From Pleurodeles waltl (Eukaryota; Chordata; Amphibia; Caudata; Salamandridae), in the NCBI RefSeq assembly GCF_031143425.1, contig NC_090446.1:1549436749-1549500748 (forward strand): a stretch of 64,000 nucleotides of DNA. Direction: 5' to 3'. A model generated the notes under the pieces. The model did not search any database and was not told the DNA's origin. It was given only the letters and a program-made list of their open reading frames with translations. A program made the position numbers and the translations under genes. Each line of letters opens with the position of its first letter. The stretch's first letter is position 1. This document shows, one piece after another, positions 58,793 through 64,000 of the stretch.

Positions 58793-60109
58793 ATGTCTGG
58801 CACAGGTCAAACTGTTGATCTGTCCAAACTTGCTCATGATCACCTTAGCTGGAAAGGAGCAAGGAGTCTCTGTATTGAAAGAGGTTTAGGGGTAGGGAAG
58901 AATCCCTCAAGAGAACTGTTAGTTAATATGCTCATTGAACAAGATAAGACCAATGTTGGCACTTCTGTTGAGAAATTAGCTGATGGTTCCCAACCTGACC
59001 CTGGGGCACCCCTAGCAAAAGATTTAGAAGGGAACCTTCCCAACCTGCCCATTAGCAGGCCACCTAGCATAGCTGGTACTGATGTGCAATCACATCACAG
59101 TAAGAGTGTTGCTTCTCATCACAGTAGGAGTGTTACTTCTGTTAGCCAGAATGTTAGAGTGTCGTCTGTTAGGGACAGGTCTCCCTCTGTTCATTCTCAC
59201 CATACTTCTGTTTCAAGGCATGCCCCACCCACCCACCCTGATGACAGAGTGTTAGAAAGGGAGCTCAATAGATTGAGAGTGGAAGAATCCAGGCTGAAGC
59301 TCAAGAAGCAACAGCTGGATTTAGATAGGCAGTCCTTTGATTTAGAAAAAGAAAGACAGAGGTTGGGGTTAGGACCCCATGGTGGCAGCAGCAGTGTTAC
59401 TGATAGTAATCCTGTAAAAGAGCATGATTCTAGGAATCTGCATAAGATAGTTCCCCCTTACAAGGAGGGGGATGACATTAACAAGTGGTTTGCTGCACTT
59501 GAGAGGGCCTGTAATGTACAGGGGGTCCCTCAAAGGCAGTGGGCTGCTATCCTATGGCTATCTTTCACTGGAAAGGGTAGGGATAGGCTCCTTACTGTTA
59601 AGGAAAGTGATGCCAATAATTTTGCAATTCTTAAGAATACACTCCTTGATGGTTATGGCTTAACCACTGAACAGTACAGGATGAAGTTCAGAGAAACCAA
59701 AAAGGAGTCTTCACAAGACTGGGTAGACTTTGTTGACCATTCAGTGAAGGCCTTGGAGGGGTGGTTACATGTCAGTAAAGTTTCTGACTATGAAAGCCTG
59801 TATCCTGAATCCTGAGAGAGCATATACTTAATAATTGTGTGTCTGATTTGTTACACCAGTACCTGGTAGACTCTGATCTGACCTCTCCCCAAGAATTGGG
59901 AAAGAAGGCAGACAAATGGGTCAGAACAAGGGTGAACAGAAAAGTTCATACAGGGGGTGACAAGGATGGCAAGAAGAAGGATGGTAAGTCTTCTGACAAG
60001 GGTGGGGACAAATCTAAAAATGAGTCTTCATCAGGCCCACAAAAACACTCTGGTGGGGGTGTGGGCCCAAATCCTCTTCAAATCAAAACAAAGAAAAGAA
60101 ACCATGGTG
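58793..60109 (+). pseudogene. gag: Element 2 Gag, second copy, frameshifted near its 3' end
   Basis: The frame is open for 340 codons (58793-59815). It covers the SAP-like N-terminus (residues 10-50), the Ser/His-rich part (about 95-145), the coiled coil (about 150-195, intact here because the four bases missing from the first copy are present) and most of the capsid region. It breaks in the SCAN-like segment at 59815 (SDYESLYPES then stop), at the same place as the first copy although the local bases differ. The remainder lies at 59839-60126 in another frame. The zinc knuckle is again in the protease frame. Confidence 0.88.
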
Positions 60110-60858
60110 CTATTTATGTAAAATAAAAGGCCATTGGACAACAGATCCCAGTTGTTCAAAGAAAAGCACCAAGCCTCCTACCACTACAACCCCTGCTGCT
60201 ACACCTAGTACCCCCAGTAATAGCAGTGGTGGTGGGAGCAAACCTACTAATAGCCAATCCAAGGGAGTAGCTGGGCTCACTTTTGGTAGTTTAGTTGGGG
60301 TTGGTCTGGTTAGGGAGACCACAGAGGCTGTGTTAGTCTCTGAGGGGGCTATTGATTTAGCCACCTTGGTTGCTTGTCCCCTTAATATGGATAAGTACAA
60401 GCAACTACCCCTAATAAATGGTGTTGAGGTTCAGGCCTACAGGGACACAGGTGCCAGTGTTACAATGGTAATAGATAAACTGGTCCACCATGAACAATAC
60501 CTACTTGGTCACGAGTACCAAGTGACTGATGCTCATAACAACACTCTTAGCCACCCCATAGCTGTTGTGAATCTCAACTGGGGGGGGGGGTTACTAGTCC
60601 AAAGAAAGTTGTGGTTGCCTCAGATTTACCTGTAGACTGTCTACTAGGGAACGATTTAGAGACATCAGCTTGGGCAGAAGTGGAGTTGGAGGCTCATGCA
60701 GCAATGCTGGGCATTCCAGGGCATATTTTTGCTTTAACCAGGGCTCAGGCCAAAAAGCAAAAAGGACAGGGTGACTTGGATCCTGGAAGAATGGACCAAG
60801 TGCTCCCTAAAGTCAGGGTTAGTAAAGGTAAACACTACCTACTATCCCTCCCTCTACA
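60110..60858 (+). pseudogene. pol: Element 2 zinc knuckle and protease, second copy
   Basis: Same knuckle and DTGAS protease as 51837-52585, with the active-site region near 60440-60475. A G-run at 60580-60590 has 11 G where the first copy has 8, followed by one T fewer, giving a private frameshift that splits protease. The shared shift before integrase is also present near 60820. Confidence 0.82.
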
Positions 60859-63494
60859 GTGGATTCTACTTCTGAGGAAGAAGAATTTCCATCCTGTGCA
60901 GAACCTACACCAGAGGAGCTGGAAGCAGACACTGCTGAGATTTTGGGTGAAGGGGGGCCTGCCAGGAAGGAGCTGAGTGTGGCACAGCATACCTGTCCCA
61001 CACTAGAGGGTCTAAGGCAGCAAGCTGTCAAACAAGCAAATGGGGATGTCAGTGACTCTCACAGAGTTTACTGGGAGGACAACCTTTTGTATACTGAAGC
61101 AAGGGATCCAAAACCTGGAGCTGCCAGGAGATTGGTGATTCCTCAGGAATACAGAAAGTTCCTCCTAACTCTAGCCCACGACATTCCCTTAGCTGGACAT
61201 ATGGGGCAAATGAAAACTTGGGACAGGCTTGTTCCCTTGTTTCATTGGCCTAGAATGTTAGAGGACACAATGGAATTTTGTAAGTCCTGTGAAACCTGTC
61301 AAGCCAGTGGCAAGACAGGTGGCACCCCAAAGGCACCCCTTATTCCACTACCTGTGGTTGGGGTTCTCTTTGAAAGGGTAGGGGTTGACATAGTTGGTCC
61401 CCTTGACCCTCCTACTGCTTCAGGCAATAGGTATATCTTGGTAGTAGTGGACCATGCCACCAGATATCCTGAAGCAATTCCTTTAAGGACCACTACAGCT
61501 CGTGCAGTGGCAAAGGCCCTCCTGGGAATCTTTTCCAGGGTGGGCTTCCCAAAAGAGGTAGTATCAGACAGGGGAAGCAATTTCATGTCTGCTTACTTAA
61601 AGGCCATGTGGAAGGAATGTGGTGTGACATACAAGTTCACCACACCCTATCATCCACAAACAAATGGACTGGTTGAGAGGTTTAATAAAACTCTCAAAGG
61701 AATGATAATGGGACTCCCTGACAAACTCCGCAGGAGATGGGATGTCCTGTTACCTTGCCTCCTTTTTGCTTACAGGGAGGTACCCCAAAAAGGAGTGGGC
61801 TTCAGCCCCTTTGAACTCCTATTTGGACACCCTGTGAGAGGTCCTCTAACACTTGTTAAGGAGGGTTGGGAACAACCTTTAAAAGCTCCAAAGCAAGACA
61901 TAGTGGACTATGTACTTGGCCTAAGATCTAGGATGGCTAAGTACATGAAAAAGGCCAGTAAAAACCTTCAGGCCAGCCAAGAGCTCCAAAAGCAATGGCA
62001 TGACCAGAAGGCTGTTTTGGTTCAGTACCAACCAGGGCAGAAAGTGTGGGTCTTGGAGCCTGTGGCCCCAAGAGCACTCCAAGACAAATGGAGTGGTCCC
62101 CACATAATTGTTGAAAAGAATGGAGAAGCCACCTACTTAGTTGACTTAGGTACTGCCAGGAGTCCCCTTAGGGTGCTCCATGTCAATCGCCTGAAACCCT
62201 ACTATGACAGGGCAGATCTCACCCTGCTCATGGCAACAGATGAGGGACAGGAAGAAGAGAGTGACCCTCTCTCTGATCTCTTCTCTTCCACAGAACAAGA
62301 TGCTCTAGTAGAAGGTGTAGTTTTGGCAGATTGTCTTACTGCTGAGCAGAAAGACCACTGCATAAATCTCCTGGGTCAGTTTTCTGAACTCTTCTCTACT
62401 GTGCCAGGCACCACTTCTTGGTGTGAGCACACTATAGATACTGGAGACAGATTGCCTGTCAAAAGTAAAATCTATAGGCAGCCTGACCATGTCAGAGACT
62501 GCATAAAGCAAGAGGTGCAGAAAATGCTTGAACTGGGAGTGGTTGAGCACTCTGAAAGTCCATGGGCCTCTCCTGTGGTACTTGTACCAAAACCTCATTC
62601 CAAAGATGGTAAAAGGGAAATGAGATTTTGTGTGGATTACAGAGGTCTCAACAAGGTAACCAGAACTGATGCTCACCCTATACCCAGGGCAGATGAGCTC
62701 ATAGATACACTGGCATCTGCCAAGTATCTAAGCACTTTTGATTTGACTGCAGGGTATTGGCAGATCAAGTTATCAGAAGATGCAAAAGCACAAACTGCAT
62801 TTTCAACCATTGGAGGCCAATACCAATTCACAGTAATGCCTTTTGGATTGAAAAATGCACCTGCCACTTTTCAAAGGTTGGTGAACACACTCCTGCAAGG
62901 GCTGGAAGCTTTTAGTGCAGCATATCTAGATGATATAGCTGTCTTTAGCTCCAGCTGGGATGATCACCTGGTCCACCTATGGAAAGTTTTAGAGGCCCTG
63001 CAAAAGGCAGGCCTCACTATCAAGGCTTCAAAGTGCCAGATAGGGCAGGGGAAAGTCGTTTATCTAGGACACCTGGTAGGTGGAGAACAGATTGCACCAC
63101 TTCAGGGGAAAATCCAAACTATTATAGATTGGGTTCCCCCTACAACTCAGACTCAGGTGAGAGCCTTTTTAGGCCTCACTGGGTACTACAGGAGGTTCAT
63201 AAAGAACTATGGCTCCATTGCAGCCCCTCTTAATGACCTCACATCTAAGAAAATGCCTAAGAAGGTATTATGGACAGCAAACTGTCAGAAAGCTTTTGAG
63301 GAGATGAAGCAGGCCATGTGCTCTGCACCTGTCCTGAAAAGCCCCTGTTACTCCAAAAAATTCATTGTCCAAACTGATGCATCTGAATTAGGGGTAGGGG
63401 CAGTCTTATCACAACTTAATTCTAAGGTCCAGGATCAACCAGTTGCTTTTATCAGTAGGAGGTTGACCCCTAGAGAAAAGCGTTGGTCTGCCAT
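60859..63494 (+). pseudogene. pol: Element 2 pol, second copy, cut in RNase H
   Basis: Open from integrase through RT and matching the first copy almost residue for residue, with the same HHCC, DD35E and YLDD residues at the same positions. Native sequence ends after about residue 878 (EKRWSAI), just before the RNase H glutamate, so RNase H lacks its second half. The open frame continues 15 or so codons into foreign sequence and stops at 63543. The catalytic Asp and the glutamate-bearing helix are separated by the truncation, so RNase H cannot work. Confidence 0.93.
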
Positions 63495-64000
63495 TGTTAG
63501 GGTTTGTGCACAGCAAAGAGCATGTCCCCTCTCACTGCACTAGTGGGTTCTGTAATAGCTCCCTTTTAAACTTACTATTCAAACCCTTTCTTGTTATCTC
63601 ACCTTCCCCCCCCCTTAGGCTTCTGTGTATGTTGTTTAATGTGCTGTTTTGTTTACACATTGGGCCTTGCTTTTACCAAGGCTTCTTTAAAACACTCCTC
63701 CTTAGGCCATGTGTTAATTCAACTCATTTGCATAATAACTGAAACTCTGCACACCTTTCAAGAACATGTGCAGCATGTGAGGACCACACCCAGCCCTTCA
63801 AACCTCACCCAGTGCTTGTGCTCGTCTACCTCCCGCTTACCTGAGAACAGATCCCTCGGCGCTGGCACTCCTGCTCTCTACAGACTTTCATTGGCTTCAA
63901 TGCGCGCAGCTGCTGGCTCTTCCTTCTTCTGGTTTCCGGTTCCTCCTTGCCTCAGCCTCTCTCCTACAAACAACCTGCAAAAGAGAAAGAAGACAAGGTT
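63495..64000. mobile_element. Foreign sequence interrupting element 2, probably a new LTR element
   Basis: Begins TGTTAGGG immediately after CTGCCAT of RNase H. The first copy continues there with AGAGAGGGAGG. A TG start at an abrupt break fits the 5' end of an LTR, but the other end and a target duplication are outside the window. No coding domain is seen in the 506 bp visible. The sequence is pyrimidine-rich around 63560-63660. Confidence 0.5.

Larger units (their letters stand above)
47245..63494 (+). mobile_element. Element 2: tandem Gmr1-like retrotransposon (LTR-internal-LTR-internal)
   Basis: An LTR (47245-50243), a complete internal region (50244-55524), a second LTR (55525-58519) and a second internal region (58520-63494) follow each other without gaps. 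The middle LTR has the G-run on its left and a primer-binding site on its right, so it is 3' LTR of the first unit and 5' LTR of the second. No target duplication flanks it. The two internal regions are nearly identical and share frameshifts. The second is cut within RNase H at 63494 by sequence beginning TGTTAGGG. The order of pol domains is protease-integrase-RT-RNase H. Confidence 0.93.

Overview
The window is repeat-derived eukaryotic DNA from a large genome. I see no host gene. The long-terminal-repeat (LTR) elements belong to the vertebrate/deuterostome Gmr1-like branch of Ty3/gypsy elements. Their LTR ends (TGTAGGAAAGTACC..., TGTAAGGAAATGCC...) look like repeats I associate with salamander (newt, Pleurodeles-type) genomes. 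The species call is inference from memory and was not checked by a search.

Layout. (1) 1-17676: TG-rich minisatellite with a basic unit of about 48 bp, organised into higher-order repeats. (2) 17677-17948: short single-copy flank. (3) 17949-19266: satellite with a 68-bp unit made of two related 34-bp halves. (4) 19267-20687: a piece of a minus-strand LTR. From 10885 to 20687 everything is repeated as 20686-30804, a tandem duplication of about 9.8 kb with a 2-bp CA overlap at the junction. (5) 29390-32285: the complete solo LTR on the minus strand, sitting inside the 68-bp satellite, which resumes at 32286-32862. (6) 32863-33535: unrecognised, partly T-rich sequence.

From 33536 onward the window is a nest of retrotransposons. 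LTR-A (33536-34047 plus 46387-47244) was split by element 1, a full-length Gmr1-like element at 34048-46386 with 5-bp target duplications GTTAC. Element 1 carries two non-autonomous DNA transposons: a hairpin-string element at 36991-37915, just before the gag start codon, and a 1000-bp element at 40841-41840 that splits integrase. Element 2 (47245-63494) interrupts the same LTR-A. It has the arrangement LTR-internal-LTR-internal, sharing one middle LTR, and its second internal region is cut at 63494 by another sequence starting TGTTAGGG.

How the genes work together: gag encodes the capsid protein, with a SAP-like N-terminus, a coiled coil, a SCAN-related capsid C-terminus and a zinc knuckle. 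pol encodes protease, then integrase, then reverse transcriptase, then RNase H. Integrase before RT is the Ty1/copia-like order that defines Gmr1-like elements within Ty3/gypsy. Element 1 was one open gag-pol frame apart from a single TGA in the zinc knuckle and the 1000-bp insertion. Element 2 carries several frameshifts, most of them shared by both internal copies, so the lesions predate the tandem arrangement.
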